From contig MEFP01000001.1 of assembly GCA_001725155.1 (NCBI GenBank), forward strand, positions 62,001 through 126,000: 64,000 bases of DNA. Reading direction: 5' to 3'. The translations under genes and the position numbers were made by a program. Shown one piece after another: positions 17,145 to 27,621 of the stretch (position 1 is its first letter; the number at the start of each line of letters is the position of its first letter). Origin of the DNA: Lysobacteraceae bacterium SCN 69-320 (GTDB taxonomy: Bacteria > Pseudomonadota > Gammaproteobacteria > Xanthomonadales > Rhodanobacteraceae). The notes below the pieces were generated by a model that saw nothing but the letters and a program-made list of their open reading frames with translations, made no database searches and was not told where the DNA came from.

Positions 17145-19520
17145 ATGATCTACGAGTTCGACCACTGGCGCGTCGACACGGCGCGGCGCGAAGTCTTGCG
17201 CGCCGGCGCGGCGGTCGCCTTGCCGCGGCGCGTGTTCGACCTCGTCGTCTACCTGATCGAGCAGCGCGAACGCGCGGTCGGCCGCGACGAACTCGTCGCG
17301 GCGGTGTGGGGCCGCGTCGACGTGGCCGACGTGCAGGTCAGCCAGCTGATCGCGCGGGCGCGGCGCCTGCTCGGCGACGATGCGCAGACCCAGGCGACGA
17401 TACGCACGGTCAGCGGCTTCGGCTATCGCTGGATCATGCCGCTGCGGCCGGCCCTCGACGCGGCACCCGACGTTGCAACGGATTCCGCCGACACCGCGGA
17501 GCCGGCATCGCCGTCGCTCGCGCCGATCGCCGCAACCGGCGCTGCCGGCGCGGCGCCGCAGGCTCCGGCGCCTGACCGGGCGCCGGCCGGAACGGCCACG
17601 GCACCGCTCGCGGCGACCGCGTTCCGCCGCCGCCTCGCCCTGGGGCTCGTGTTCATCGCGGCGGCCGCGCTCGCCGTCGTGTTCGCGCTGCGGGCAGCCG
17701 ACCGCCGTGCCGCACCGCCGGTGGCGCGCGCCGCGGCGGCCGATGCGATCGCCGTGCTGCCGCTGCAGGTCGAGGCGGATGCCGATGCCGGCTGGATGCA
17801 GCTGGGCCTCATGGATCTCGTCGCCGGCCGCCTGCGCGGCGCGGGGCTGGCGGTGCCGCCGAGCGACAGCGTGCTGGTCGCATTGCGTGCGCTGGATTCG
17901 GCGCCGGCCGGCAAGCGCCCGGTTTCCGACGCGCAGCGCCTGAATCCGATTCTCGGCACGCGCCGCCTCGTGCACGGCAGCGTGCGCCGGGTCGCGGCGG
18001 GCTGGCGCGTCGAACTCGAAGCGCCCGATCTGCAGGGCCGGCTGCGCCGCATCGAGACCGAGCGCGACGACCCGGTCGCCGCCGGCCGCGCCGCGGCGGA
18101 CCTGCTGCTGGCCGCGCTCGGCCACGCGGTCGATCCCGGTGCCGAGGAGACGGAACCCGAGCTGCTGATACAGCGCAGCCAGGCAGCGATACTCGCGGGC
18201 CATTTCGATGCGGCGCAGGAAATTCTCGAGTCGGCCCCGCTGGCGCAGCGCGATGCGCCGCGCGTGCAGCTGCAGCGCGCGCAGATCGATTTCTATCGCG
18301 GCCGCCTCGACGCCGCCGCGCAGCAGCTCGACACGATTCTCGCCGGCGACCCGCCGGCGGAAGTGCGCGCCCGCGCATTGACCTCGCGCGGCATGCTGCT
18401 GCTGCGCCGCGGCGACTGCGCGGCGGCGCAGCAGTCCTTCGGCACGGCACTCACAGCGACTGGCGCGGTCGAGGCCACCGCGCTGGCCGGCCGCGGCCTC
18501 GCGCGCAGCTGCCGTGCCGAACACGCCGCTGCGATCGACGATCTCGGCCTCGCCCGGGTACGCCTGGAAGCCGCCGGCGACCGGCTCGGTGTGGCGCGCG
18601 TGGACAACTATCTCGCGATCGCCGATGCGAACCGCTACCGCCTGGAGCCGGCGCTCGCGCGTTTCGACGCGGCGCTGAGCGTCTACGAGGCGTTCGGCGT
18701 CGCCGACGCCCAGCGCGCCGCGCTCAGCGGGCTGCTCGATACGCACGTGCTGCTGCTGCGCTGGGCCGATGCCGGACGCGACGCGCAGCGCCTGGCCGCG
18801 CTGCGGCCGCGCATCGCCGACGCGGGCCAGGCTTCCGTCATCGACAGCGACCGCGCTCGCGCGCTGATCGGTCAGGGCCGCTATAGCGAGGCGGCCGGGC
18901 TGCTGCAGGCCGATCCCGGCGACGATCCGGCCGCGCAGCGCCATCGCGAGGCCGCCCGCGCCGAGCTGGCCTGGCGTCGCGGCCAGTTCGATGTCGCGCG
19001 CGTCGCGGCAACGCGCGCGCTCGACCGCTGGCCGGTGCGCGCCGACGAGGTCGCCCGCGCCTTCATGCTGCTGCTGCGCCAGCGCGCCGGCGGCGAACGC
19101 GTCGATCCGGACGCCGCAGCGAGCGGTGCCGGCGCCGGGCTCCCGCTGCTGCGGCTGGCCGCGGCCGAAGCGGCGTCCTCGCCGGCCGACGCCGAACGCC
19201 ACTACCGCGCCGCGCTGGAGCAGGCCGACACCCTCGGACTGCCGGCCGTCGTCTCGGCGGTCACGGCCAGCTATGCGGGCTGGCTGCTCGGCCAGCGCCG
19301 CAGCGAGGAGGCGGCGGCGCTCAGCGGCCGCGTCGCGCTCTGGAGCGCCGCCGATTTCGACTGCGCCGTGCTGCGCCTGGCGCTGTTCCATGCCCGCGGC
19401 GACGTGGATGCCTGGGCCGCGGCGCTGGAGCAGGCCCGGGCGCTGGCCGGCGAGCGCCCGATTCCCGAGGTGCTGAACCGCCCGCCCGCGCCGGCGAAGG
19501 TGAGCGCCGTCACGTTCTGA
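17145..19520 (+). CDS. Winged-helix/transmembrane/TPR regulator (CadC-like)
   Basis: 791 residues from the ATG at 17145 (the frame is open upstream, but this start directly precedes the conserved domain). Residues 1-100 are an OmpR/PhoB-type winged-helix DNA-binding domain (Trans_reg_C). A Pro/Ala-rich linker leads to a single membrane helix at about 164-185. The rest (about 200-790) is a periplasmic Ala-rich helical solenoid resembling tetratricopeptide repeats. This is the layout of one-component ToxR/CadC-like membrane regulators that sense outside signals without a kinase. The target genes are unknown; the secreted protein gene directly downstream is a candidate. Confidence 0.85.
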   Translation: MIYEFDHWRVDTARREVLRAGAAVALPRRVFDLVVYLIEQRERAVGRDELVAAVWGRVDVADVQVSQLIARARRLLGDDAQTQATIRTVSGFGYRWIMPLRPALDAAPDVATDSADTAEPASPSLAPIAATGAAGAAPQAPAPDRAPAGTATAPLAATAFRRRLALGLVFIAAAALAVVFALRAADRRAAPPVARAAAADAIAVLPLQVEADADAGWMQLGLMDLVAGRLRGAGLAVPPSDSVLVALRALDSAPAGKRPVSDAQRLNPILGTRRLVHGSVRRVAAGWRVELEAPDLQGRLRRIETERDDPVAAGRAAADLLLAALGHAVDPGAEETEPELLIQRSQAAILAGHFDAAQEILESAPLAQRDAPRVQLQRAQIDFYRGRLDAAAQQLDTILAGDPPAEVRARALTSRGMLLLRRGDCAAAQQSFGTALTATGAVEATALAGRGLARSCRAEHAAAIDDLGLARVRLEAAGDRLGVARVDNYLAIADANRYRLEPALARFDAALSVYEAFGVADAQRAALSGLLDTHVLLLRWADAGRDAQRLAALRPRIADAGQASVIDSDRARALIGQGRYSEAAGLLQADPGDDPAAQRHREAARAELAWRRGQFDVARVAATRALDRWPVRADEVARAFMLLLRQRAGGERVDPDAAASGAGAGLPLLRLAAAEAASSPADAERHYRAALEQADTLGLPAVVSAVTASYAGWLLGQRRSEEAAALSGRVALWSAADFDCAVLRLALFHARGDVDAWAAALEQARALAGERPIPEVLNRPPAPAKVSAVTF

Positions 19521-19521
19521 G

Positions 19522-19538
19522 CCGCTGATAGCGGTTTT
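19522..19538 (+). terminator. Short intrinsic terminator
   Basis: CCGCT-GAT-AGCGG hairpin immediately after the regulator stop, followed by TTTTCT. The stem is only 5 bp, so it is probably weak. Confidence 0.5.
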
Positions 19539-19672
19539 CTACCGGTTTGCTACCGAAGCGGCATGGCGCGCGGGAACCGGCCCGCGACAGTCGGGACTTC
19601 CGATCGTCACCAGCCCGTCATCCTGCGGGATGCGGCCCGGACGGTCATTTCCCACCGCCAGAGGTCCAGACC

Positions 19673-21994
19673 ATGCACGCCGTACTTCGTACCGCCGTCC
19701 TGTTGTCACTTGCCGCCGCCGCGCCGTCCGGGCCGGCGCACGCCGCCGGCGCCGCCGCGCTCGAGCACGTCAGCGTGCCGCGGACGCCGGCCACCTGCTC
19801 GGCCGAGGGCCTGTGCCTGGAGGTGACCGTCGGCCCGGCCGATCCGGCCGACTTCGGCGCCTGCGCGACGACGACCAGCGTGACGGCGACCGTCGGCGAT
19901 CCGGTCAGCTGGTGCTACACGCTGACCAACCAGTCGAACCAGACCCTCGCCTGGCACAGCCTGTCCGACAGCCTGCACGGCACCGTGTTCGCGCAGCAGG
20001 CGGAGACGCTCGGACCCGGCCAGAGCCTGCGCCACGTACTCGTCGAGCGCGCCGCGGCGGCGGCCGCCGGCCCGCTGCAGGCGAGCTGGAGCGCGAGCGC
20101 CGAGCAGGCGCGCTACGACGTCGACGACACCCAGCCGATGAACTACGTCGATGCGAGCGGCGAGCCGGCACTGCCGATGACCGGCGGCTTCGCATCGGGC
20201 CGCAGCCAGGCCGTGCAGCTGCCGTTCGCCTTCGATTTCTTCGGCGTGACCACGGACCGGCTCTGCGTCGGCAAGAACGGCGCGATCGAGGTCGGCAGCT
20301 CGGTCTGTGCCGTGCCGGGTTCGATGCTGTTCCCGTCGCCGTATCTCAACGCCGTGATCGCGCCGGTCTGGATGAGCTTCGACTCGAGCCGCGGCAGCCT
20401 GCATACGAAGACGCTCGGCGAGCCGGGCCAGCGCCGCTTCGTCATCGAATGGAAGGATCTCGCGCTGACCTTCCCGGCCATGGAGGGCTACACCTTCGAG
20501 GTCGTCATCGAGGAGGCGACCGGTGCCGTCGTGTTCCAGTACCTGAGCACCGGCTCCGGCGACGGTTCCTGGGGCAACGCCGGCGACGGCGCGGTGTCCG
20601 GCCTGCAGCAGAGCCCGAGCAGCGGCCAGATGTATTCGCAGTTCGCGCCGACCCTGACGCCGGGCAAGGCCGTGCGCTGGACGCCGGCCGTGCAGCCGCG
20701 CCACAGCGTCGCGACGACGGCCGACTACGACATCGGCGCGCCGCGGCTGCTGTTGCCGATTCCGGCGATGACCGCGTTCGCCGGCATCGGCATCTCGATC
20801 CAGCAGCCGCTCGTGATCGGCAACACCGGCAACCGCACCCTGGACTGGACCGCCGGCGAGTATCCGGCCGCGGGCTCCGCGCTGCGCCGGCTCGCGCCGT
20901 TGCCGGCCGCGGCCGACGGCCGTGCCGATGCGGGACGCGCGACCGTGCAGCGCACCTCGCCGCTGCCGTCGCGTCCGGCGCAGACCCTCGGCGACTGGAC
21001 GCTGCCGGCCTATGCGATGCACCTGATTCCGGGCACCGGCGTTTCCTTCGTCGACTTCGATCTGCGCAACCCGGTGAACCGGCGCACGATCATGACCGAC
21101 ACCGGCCAGGGGCCGGGCCTGGACAACATCAGCGGCGGCGATTTCGTCGGCGACGACTTCGCCGTCCAGTACCAGCTCGACACCCTGATGGACCGCCTCT
21201 ACCGCGTCGACACCCTGACCGGCGCACGCACCCTGATCGGCTGGCCGACGGCGGCGAACACGGTGGCTAACGAGCGCTGGTCCGGCGCTGCCTGGGATCC
21301 GGCCACCGACACGTTCTTTGCGGTGACCACGGCCAATCTCGGCAACCAGGGCTGCTACTGGAGCGGTCTGTACACGATCGACCTGGATACCGCCCAGGCG
21401 CATTTCGTCGGCCCGGTCGACACCGGCGGCAACGAATGCCTGATCGACATCGCGTTCGACCAGAGCGGTGCGCTGTATGCGCTCGACATCCGCACCGACG
21501 CACTGTTCACGATCGACAAGGCCACGGCCCAGGCCACGCGCATCGGCGGGCTCGGCGTCGATGCGAATTTCGCGCAGAGCATCAAGTTCGACCGTGCGAG
21601 CGGCATCCTGTACTGGCTCGGCTATGCGCAGGGCGTCGGTTTCGTCGCGACGCTCGATCCGCTGACGGCGCAGCCGGCCGTCGTCGGTCCCACGCCGGAC
21701 AGCCAGGAAATGTCGGTACTGGCGATCGCCACGGCAGGCACCGACTGCAGCACGCCGCAGGACGTGCCGTGGCTGTCGCTGCAGACCAGCGCAGGCAGCT
21801 TCGCACCGGGCGCGCCGGTCGGTGTCTATCCGGTCACGTTCGATGCGACCCATCTCGCGGCGGGCGAATACCACGCGACGATCTGCGTGTTCAGCAACGA
21901 TCCCACCTATCGCGCGAAGCCGGCCGCGATACCGGTCACCTTCACGGTGCAGGCGCCCGACGCGATTTTTGCCGACGCGTTCGAGACGCGCTGA
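19673..21994 (+). CDS. Secreted beta-rich protein with F-x-x-A-F-E tail
   Basis: 773 residues from the ATG at 19673, which has a GAGG ribosome site and begins a signal peptide (about 1-24, ending AHA). The middle contains a surface-protein-like beta module (about 140-340). Residues about 480-690 hold repeating units with the pattern of a beta-propeller (LYRVDTLTG, LYTIDLDTA, LFTIDKATA). An Ig-like or ASH-type domain (about 695-760) precedes the end. The protein finishes in AIFADAFETR, a tail also seen in the metalloprotease at the right edge. No enzyme motif is visible; it is an extracellular or cell-surface protein of unknown role. Confidence 0.75.
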   Translation: MHAVLRTAVLLSLAAAAPSGPAHAAGAAALEHVSVPRTPATCSAEGLCLEVTVGPADPADFGACATTTSVTATVGDPVSWCYTLTNQSNQTLAWHSLSDSLHGTVFAQQAETLGPGQSLRHVLVERAAAAAAGPLQASWSASAEQARYDVDDTQPMNYVDASGEPALPMTGGFASGRSQAVQLPFAFDFFGVTTDRLCVGKNGAIEVGSSVCAVPGSMLFPSPYLNAVIAPVWMSFDSSRGSLHTKTLGEPGQRRFVIEWKDLALTFPAMEGYTFEVVIEEATGAVVFQYLSTGSGDGSWGNAGDGAVSGLQQSPSSGQMYSQFAPTLTPGKAVRWTPAVQPRHSVATTADYDIGAPRLLLPIPAMTAFAGIGISIQQPLVIGNTGNRTLDWTAGEYPAAGSALRRLAPLPAAADGRADAGRATVQRTSPLPSRPAQTLGDWTLPAYAMHLIPGTGVSFVDFDLRNPVNRRTIMTDTGQGPGLDNISGGDFVGDDFAVQYQLDTLMDRLYRVDTLTGARTLIGWPTAANTVANERWSGAAWDPATDTFFAVTTANLGNQGCYWSGLYTIDLDTAQAHFVGPVDTGGNECLIDIAFDQSGALYALDIRTDALFTIDKATAQATRIGGLGVDANFAQSIKFDRASGILYWLGYAQGVGFVATLDPLTAQPAVVGPTPDSQEMSVLAIATAGTDCSTPQDVPWLSLQTSAGSFAPGAPVGVYPVTFDATHLAAGEYHATICVFSNDPTYRAKPAAIPVTFTVQAPDAIFADAFETR

Positions 21995-22040
21995 GGAAAG
22001 GCCGCCGCCGGCGATCGCGCCGCGCGGCAGCCGCAATGCA

Positions 22041-22092
22041 GCGCCCGTCGATGCGGGCGCCGGAAAGCGCACGCCGCGGTCCGCCCGCGGCG
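22041..22092. terminator. Two hairpins between convergent genes
   Basis: GCGCCCG(22041-22047)/CGGGCGC(22054-22060) with a 6-base loop, and an 8-bp stem 22072-22079/22085-22092 with a 5-base loop. They lie between the secreted-protein gene and pilU, which converge. T-tracts are weak. Confidence 0.5.
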
Positions 22093-22100
22093 CGCGTGTT

Positions 22101-23213
<1,113 letters not shown>

Positions 23214-23356
23214 GCTCGCCTCGTTGCGAGATGCGTGACGGCCGCCGCCGTCGTTATGCTCAGGAACCCGGTCGCGAAACGGACGATGCTGCGTTGCAAC
23301 GATCGTGCCCGTGTAACGAGAATAACCGGATTCCCCACCCTGATTCGGCGGGAGTT

Positions 23357-23743
23357 ATGACACCAACGGCCCGAAAAATCCATGTACTCGCACTGCTTTC
23401 ACTGGGCGCGGCAAGCGCCTTCGCGGCGCGCCCGCACGCGCCGCCGACGGAGCTGCAGAGTGCCGCCGCGGCGCTGGCGCTGGCCGAAGAAGCCGGGGCC
23501 GCCACCTATGCGCCGCTGGAACTGCGCTATGCCGGCGAACAGCTGGCGCAGGCACAGCAGTCGGTGCAGGGCGGCGACCTGAACCAGGCGCGACGGCTGC
23601 TGGAACAGTCGCAGGTCAACAGCGATCTCGCCGTCGCCAAGTCGCGCCTCGGGCGCACGCGCGAAGCCGTGCAGGTGCAGGCCGCGACCAATGCCCGGCT
23701 GCGCGGCGAGTCGAGCCCTTCCACGCCGTCGGAGACGCCGTGA
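23357..23743 (+). CDS. DUF4398 periplasmic protein
   Basis: 128 residues from the ATG at 23357 (GGGAG ribosome site); signal peptide about 1-22 (ending AFA). The mature part is a helical segment (about 30-115) of the DUF4398 type: YAPLELRYAGEQLAQAQQ followed by a second helix with ARRLLEQSQVNSDLAVAKS. Its stop overlaps the start of the OmpA-like lipoprotein gene (GTGA), and the two proteins are recurrent partners. It probably helps link the outer membrane and cell wall; the exact function is not known. Confidence 0.85.
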   Translation: MTPTARKIHVLALLSLGAASAFAARPHAPPTELQSAAAALALAEEAGAATYAPLELRYAGEQLAQAQQSVQGGDLNQARRLLEQSQVNSDLAVAKSRLGRTREAVQVQAATNARLRGESSPSTPSETP

Positions 23744-24816
23744 GACACGCCGCTCTTGCGCTGCTGTCCGCTGCGCTGCTGGCCGCCTGTGGTTCGGCGC
23801 CGCGGCGCGATCTCGACTACGACCGGCTGCATGCCAGCCTGCAGGCGCTCGCGACCGATCCGGAGCTGGCCAAGCTCGCGCTGGCCGAACGCGCCCTGGC
23901 CGAGGCTGCCGTGCGCCGGCTCGATGCGAGCAGCATCAACGCCAAGGAGCACGCGCAACTGTCGTATCTGGCCGAGCGCCGCGTCGACATTGCCTACATC
24001 GCTGCGCAGACCGAACGCGAGAACGCACGCCTGGCCCAGCTGCAGCGCGAACAGGCCGATCTGCTGCTGGCCGCGAGCCGGCGCGAGACCGAGGCCGCGC
24101 GCGCCGAGCTCGACCGCCAGCGCCGCGACGAACTGCTGCGCCAGGAAGAGGTCGAGCGTGGTGGCGCCCCGGCCGCGGTCGCGGCGAAGCCATCGCCGAT
24201 GCCGGCCGTTCCGGCTGTGGCGCCGCCGGCCGCAGCGTTGCCGGACAGCGCGATGAGCGGCGCGCCGCCGGGCGACTCTGCGGCAGCCGGGTCGGCCGGT
24301 AACAGCCCGGTGCCGGCGCCGACGCCGGGGGCGGCCACGTCCACCGTGGCGCCGGCACCGCCGGCGGCGCCTGCGCCCGCGGTGCCCGCTGCGGCAACCG
24401 AGGCAGCCGCAGCGGACTTGCCGCTGGCGCAGCGTTTGTCTTCACTGGGACCCGACGCGGACGGCGAAGGCCGCCAGATCACCCTCGAGGACCTGGTGTT
24501 CGAGCCCGGCACCGCGACCTTCGCGGCCGGCGCCGACGTCGGCCTGGCGCGCGTCGCCGGCTGGCTCGCCGCATCGCCGGCGCTGCCCGTGCGCATCGAG
24601 GGACATACCGATGCGACCGGCAGCCCCGAAGCCAACCTGACCCTGTCGCTGCGTCGTGCCGAAGCCGTGCGCGACGCGCTGGTCGCGCGCGGCGTGGCGG
24701 CGGCGCGCATCGTGGTGTCCGGCGAAGGCGCGGCGGATCCGGTCGCGTCCAACGACGATGCGCAGGGCCGCGCGCGCAACCGGCGCGTCGTCGTGCGTCT
24801 GCTCGGCAGCGGCTGA
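23740..24816 (+). CDS. OmpA-family lipoprotein with coiled coil
   Basis: 358 residues with GTG start coupled to the upstream stop. Lipobox LLAAC at 13-17 indicates a lipoprotein. Residues 25-145 form a DUF4398-like helical/coiled-coil region rich in E, R and A; 150-230 is an Ala/Pro linker; 245-358 is an OmpA C-terminal peptidoglycan-binding domain (IEGHTDATGSPEANLTLSLR, with the conserved R of NRRV). It should anchor the outer membrane to peptidoglycan. Together with the preceding DUF4398 protein it forms a two-gene operon. Confidence 0.9.
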   Translation: MRHAALALLSAALLAACGSAPRRDLDYDRLHASLQALATDPELAKLALAERALAEAAVRRLDASSINAKEHAQLSYLAERRVDIAYIAAQTERENARLAQLQREQADLLLAASRRETEAARAELDRQRRDELLRQEEVERGGAPAAVAAKPSPMPAVPAVAPPAAALPDSAMSGAPPGDSAAAGSAGNSPVPAPTPGAATSTVAPAPPAAPAPAVPAAATEAAAADLPLAQRLSSLGPDADGEGRQITLEDLVFEPGTATFAAGADVGLARVAGWLAASPALPVRIEGHTDATGSPEANLTLSLRRAEAVRDALVARGVAAARIVVSGEGAADPVASNDDAQGRARNRRVVVRLLGSG

Positions 24817-25674
24817 GGCCGCTGCCGGCCGTCGCCGGACCGCTCATTCGTCGGTGATTGCTGCCAGCCTGGGCATGCCCGGCCCGGCACGTTGGCAGAT
24901 TCGCGAGCGGCAGGCTTCAGGGTCATCTCGATCCGCGCGGACGCACCGTCGCGCCCGACGTGGCGCGCGCTGCACCCGCCCGGCTGCAGCGTGCTGGACG
25001 CGGAGGCATGGAAACGTGACGCCGACGATGCCGCATCGCTGGCCACGATGGGCGGCACGCGTCTGCAGCGATCGGTGCCCCGGAGCGTCTGACAGACCGC
25101 GCGAGCACCCGTCGGCCGATCGAGCCGCAGGCGGGAATGGCGAAAGCCGGCCCGGTCCCGGGCCGATCTTCATCGCGGATGCGCCGGCGCATGAATCGCT
25201 TGAGGCGGGTTCCGGTTTTTTCACGTTCGCTGGATCGCCCGAAAGTGTGCTGGGTCCGATTCGCGATGCGGCGATGTTGCGCAGCCTGACGGCCTCTCCA
25301 GGCGGGTCTTCGGCTCGTTCCTCCCGGCGCCGTGAACGGCCCACCGGTACGCTGCATGCATCGCGCGGCGTGTCGTCTGGTGCTCCCGACGAGCGCTCAT
25401 ACACCCTGCGGCGAGGTGTTTGCGCCCGCTCAGGCAAAGTAGTAGGGTGGCTCGGCAGTCGGCCGGATTACGCGGTACGGCTGCCGAATCCATGCAGATC
25501 AGCGCATCGCCGAGGTCCGAGTCCGACTCACACCGCCATCGCCCGATGGCGGCGACGCTCGCGAGAACGCCACTTCCGCTTCACCCCAGTTCCCCCGCAC
25601 TCATTTCGTTCGCCACGCGCCGCAGCGCGCGGGCGGCGATGCCGTGCGTTTCACCAACGAGAGGAGAATGGCTG
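24817..25674. other. 858-bp region without recognisable gene
   Basis: Open frames on both strands are present only because of the high GC content; none has a ribosome site plus recognisable domain. Codon-position bias is weaker than in neighbours. It may hold gene remnants or a regulatory RNA; near 25452-25492 there is an imperfect inverted repeat (TCGGCAGTCGG with CGGCTGCCGA). The last bases carry the ribosome site for ydcH. Confidence 0.55.
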
Positions 25675-25887
25675 ATGTTCGAGAATCACCAGAAATCCGA
25701 GATCGACGCATTGCTCAAGTCGAGCACCGAATTCCGTAGCCTGTACCAGCGCCATCAGGAACTGGACAGCAAGTTGCGCGACGCCGACCTCGGAGTGCTG
25801 CCGATGGACGACACCACGCTGCATTCGTTGAAGAAAGAAAAGCTGCGCGCCAAGGATCGCCTGGTCCAGCTGTGGGATCTGCGCTGA
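25675..25887 (+). CDS. YdcH/DUF465 family small protein
   Basis: 70 residues, almost entirely helical (EIDALLKSSTEFRSLYQRH ... LKKEKLRAKDRLVQL). This is the DUF465/YdcH family, small soluble proteins likely to form helical hairpins; function not established. The ATG at 25675 follows a GAGGAG site. It is a single gene with its own terminator. Confidence 0.9.
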   Translation: MFENHQKSEIDALLKSSTEFRSLYQRHQELDSKLRDADLGVLPMDDTTLHSLKKEKLRAKDRLVQLWDLR

Positions 25888-26201
25888 GACGCGCTGCCGC
25901 GCTGCGATATCCCGGCTCAAGCCGGCCCGAACCCCTCCCGCGGTGCCGCCGCCGGAGGGGTTCTTCGTTTGAGGCGGCGTGAACTGCGCGATCTCGTCCC
26001 GGCAGCGCACGGATTTCCGGCCGTGGCCGGTCGTGCGGGCCGGCGGCGCCAACCGGGCCGGCCGTGACCGGCATCGCCGATTCGCACGCAGGCTCCCGCG
26101 CCGGGACCGCCGCGCGTCGCGGCGCGACAGGCGGGTCGGTTATGATCCCGCCCCCTGAAACCAAGACGTACCGGCGCGAAAGCCGTACCGGCAGGAGCCT
26201 C
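25888..26201. other. 314-bp intergenic region before cbs
   Basis: Begins with the ydcH terminator. The rest shows no gene. The last 60 bases contain two copies of TACCGGC that could form a small hairpin just before the cystathionine beta-synthase ribosome site (GCAGGAG). Confidence 0.6.
25929..25970 (+). terminator. Intrinsic terminator after ydcH
   Basis: 10-bp stem GAACCCCTCC (25929-25938) with GGAGGGGTTC (25954-25963) around a 15-base loop, followed by TTCGTTT. Confidence 0.8.
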
Positions 26202-27572
26202 ATGACCATCCACCAAAGCGTGCTGGAGCTGATCGGGCAGACCCCGATGGTGAAGGCGCAGCGTCTCGACACGGGTTGCTGCGAACTGTTCCTGAAGCTG
26301 GAAAGCATGAATCCGGGCGGTTCGATCAAGGATCGCATCGGCCTGTCGATGATCGAATCGGCCGAGCGCGCCGGCCTGATCAAGCCCGGCGACATCCTCG
26401 TCGAAGGCACCGCCGGCAATACCGGCATAGGCTTGGCGCTGGTGGCGCAGCAGAAGGGTTACAAGCTCATTCTCGTCGTTCCCGACAAGATGAGCCGCGA
26501 GAAGATCTTCAACCTCAAGGCCATGGGCGCGGAAGTCGTGCTGACGCGCTCGGATGTGGCCAAGGGCCATCCGCAGTATTACCAGGACATGGCCGAACGC
26601 CTGGCGAAAGAAACGCCCGGTGCGTATTTCATCAACCAGTTCGGCAATCCCGACAATCCGCTGGCGCACGAGACCGGCACGGGGCCGGAAATCCTCGCCC
26701 AGATGGACGGCAGGCTCGACGCGATCGTGTTCGGCTGCGGCTCCTCGGGCACGATGACGGGCCTGTCGCGCTGCTTCGCGCAGCACGCCCCGAACGTGGA
26801 ATTCATCCTCGCCGATCCGGTCGGCTCGATCCTGACCCAGTACATCAACGAGGGCACGCTGTCGACCAAGAGCGCGTCGTGGATGGTCGAAGGCATCGGC
26901 GAGGACTTCCTGCCGCCGATCAGCGACTTCTCGCGCGTGAAGAAGGCCTACGCGATCAGCGACAAGGAAAGCTTCCTGACCGGCCGCGAGCTGCTGGAGA
27001 AGGAAGGCATACTCGGCGGTTCGTCCAGCGGTACCCTGCTGGCTGCGGCGCTGCGCTACTGCCGCGAGCAGACCACGCCCAAGCGCGTCGTCGTGTTCGT
27101 CTGCGACACGGGCAACAAGTACCTGTCGAAGATGTACAACGACTACTGGATGCTCGACAACGGTTTCATCGAGCGCGAGAACTACGGCGATCTGCGCGAT
27201 CTGATCATGCGTCCGTACGCGGCGCACGATACCGTCGTCATCGGGCCCAACGATCCGCTGACCATGGCCTACCAGCGCATGAAGCTGTACGAGATCTCGC
27301 AGCTGCCGGTCATGGACGGCGAGAAGATCGTCGGCATCGTCGACGAATCCGACGTGCTGCTGCATGTGCATTCCGACGAGTCGCGTTTCCGCGATCCGGT
27401 GTCCACGGCCATGGTGTCCAAGCTCGACGTGCTCGACGTCAGCGCGACGATGGAACAGCTGCTGCCGGTGTTCGATCGCGGCCACGTCGCGATCGTCATG
27501 CAGGGCGAGCGTTTCCTCGGCCTGATCACGCGTATCGACCTTCTCAACTACCTGCGTCGCCGCGTGCAGTGA
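26202..27572 (+). CDS. cbs: Cystathionine beta-synthase
   Basis: 456 residues from the ATG at 26202 (GCAGGAG site). PLP enzyme of the cysteine-synthase fold: condenses serine and homocysteine to cystathionine. The PLP lysine is K43 in GGSIKDR; the phosphate-binding glycine loop is TAGNTGIGL. Residues about 340-456 hold two CBS domains, which in this family bind adenosyl ligands and regulate activity. No N-terminal haem domain. The gene lies 49 bases upstream of a cystathionine gamma-lyase, so the pair makes cysteine from homocysteine. Confidence 0.93.
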   Translation: MTIHQSVLELIGQTPMVKAQRLDTGCCELFLKLESMNPGGSIKDRIGLSMIESAERAGLIKPGDILVEGTAGNTGIGLALVAQQKGYKLILVVPDKMSREKIFNLKAMGAEVVLTRSDVAKGHPQYYQDMAERLAKETPGAYFINQFGNPDNPLAHETGTGPEILAQMDGRLDAIVFGCGSSGTMTGLSRCFAQHAPNVEFILADPVGSILTQYINEGTLSTKSASWMVEGIGEDFLPPISDFSRVKKAYAISDKESFLTGRELLEKEGILGGSSSGTLLAAALRYCREQTTPKRVVVFVCDTGNKYLSKMYNDYWMLDNGFIERENYGDLRDLIMRPYAAHDTVVIGPNDPLTMAYQRMKLYEISQLPVMDGEKIVGIVDESDVLLHVHSDESRFRDPVSTAMVSKLDVLDVSATMEQLLPVFDRGHVAIVMQGERFLGLITRIDLLNYLRRRVQ

Positions 27573-27621
27573 CGCGAACGCCCATCAGCCGGAGCGCCGC
27601 GGCGCCCATCGACGAGTCAGC

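Noticed and set aside
16788-19391. 867-residue minus-strand frame over the winged-helix/TPR gene
   Set aside because: Shadow of a gene with a clear DNA-binding domain; composition is typical of antisense frames.
24844-25437. 197-residue minus-strand frame in the 858-bp gap
   Set aside because: Composition rich in Arg/Pro/Ser, no conserved motif, no upstream ribosome site.
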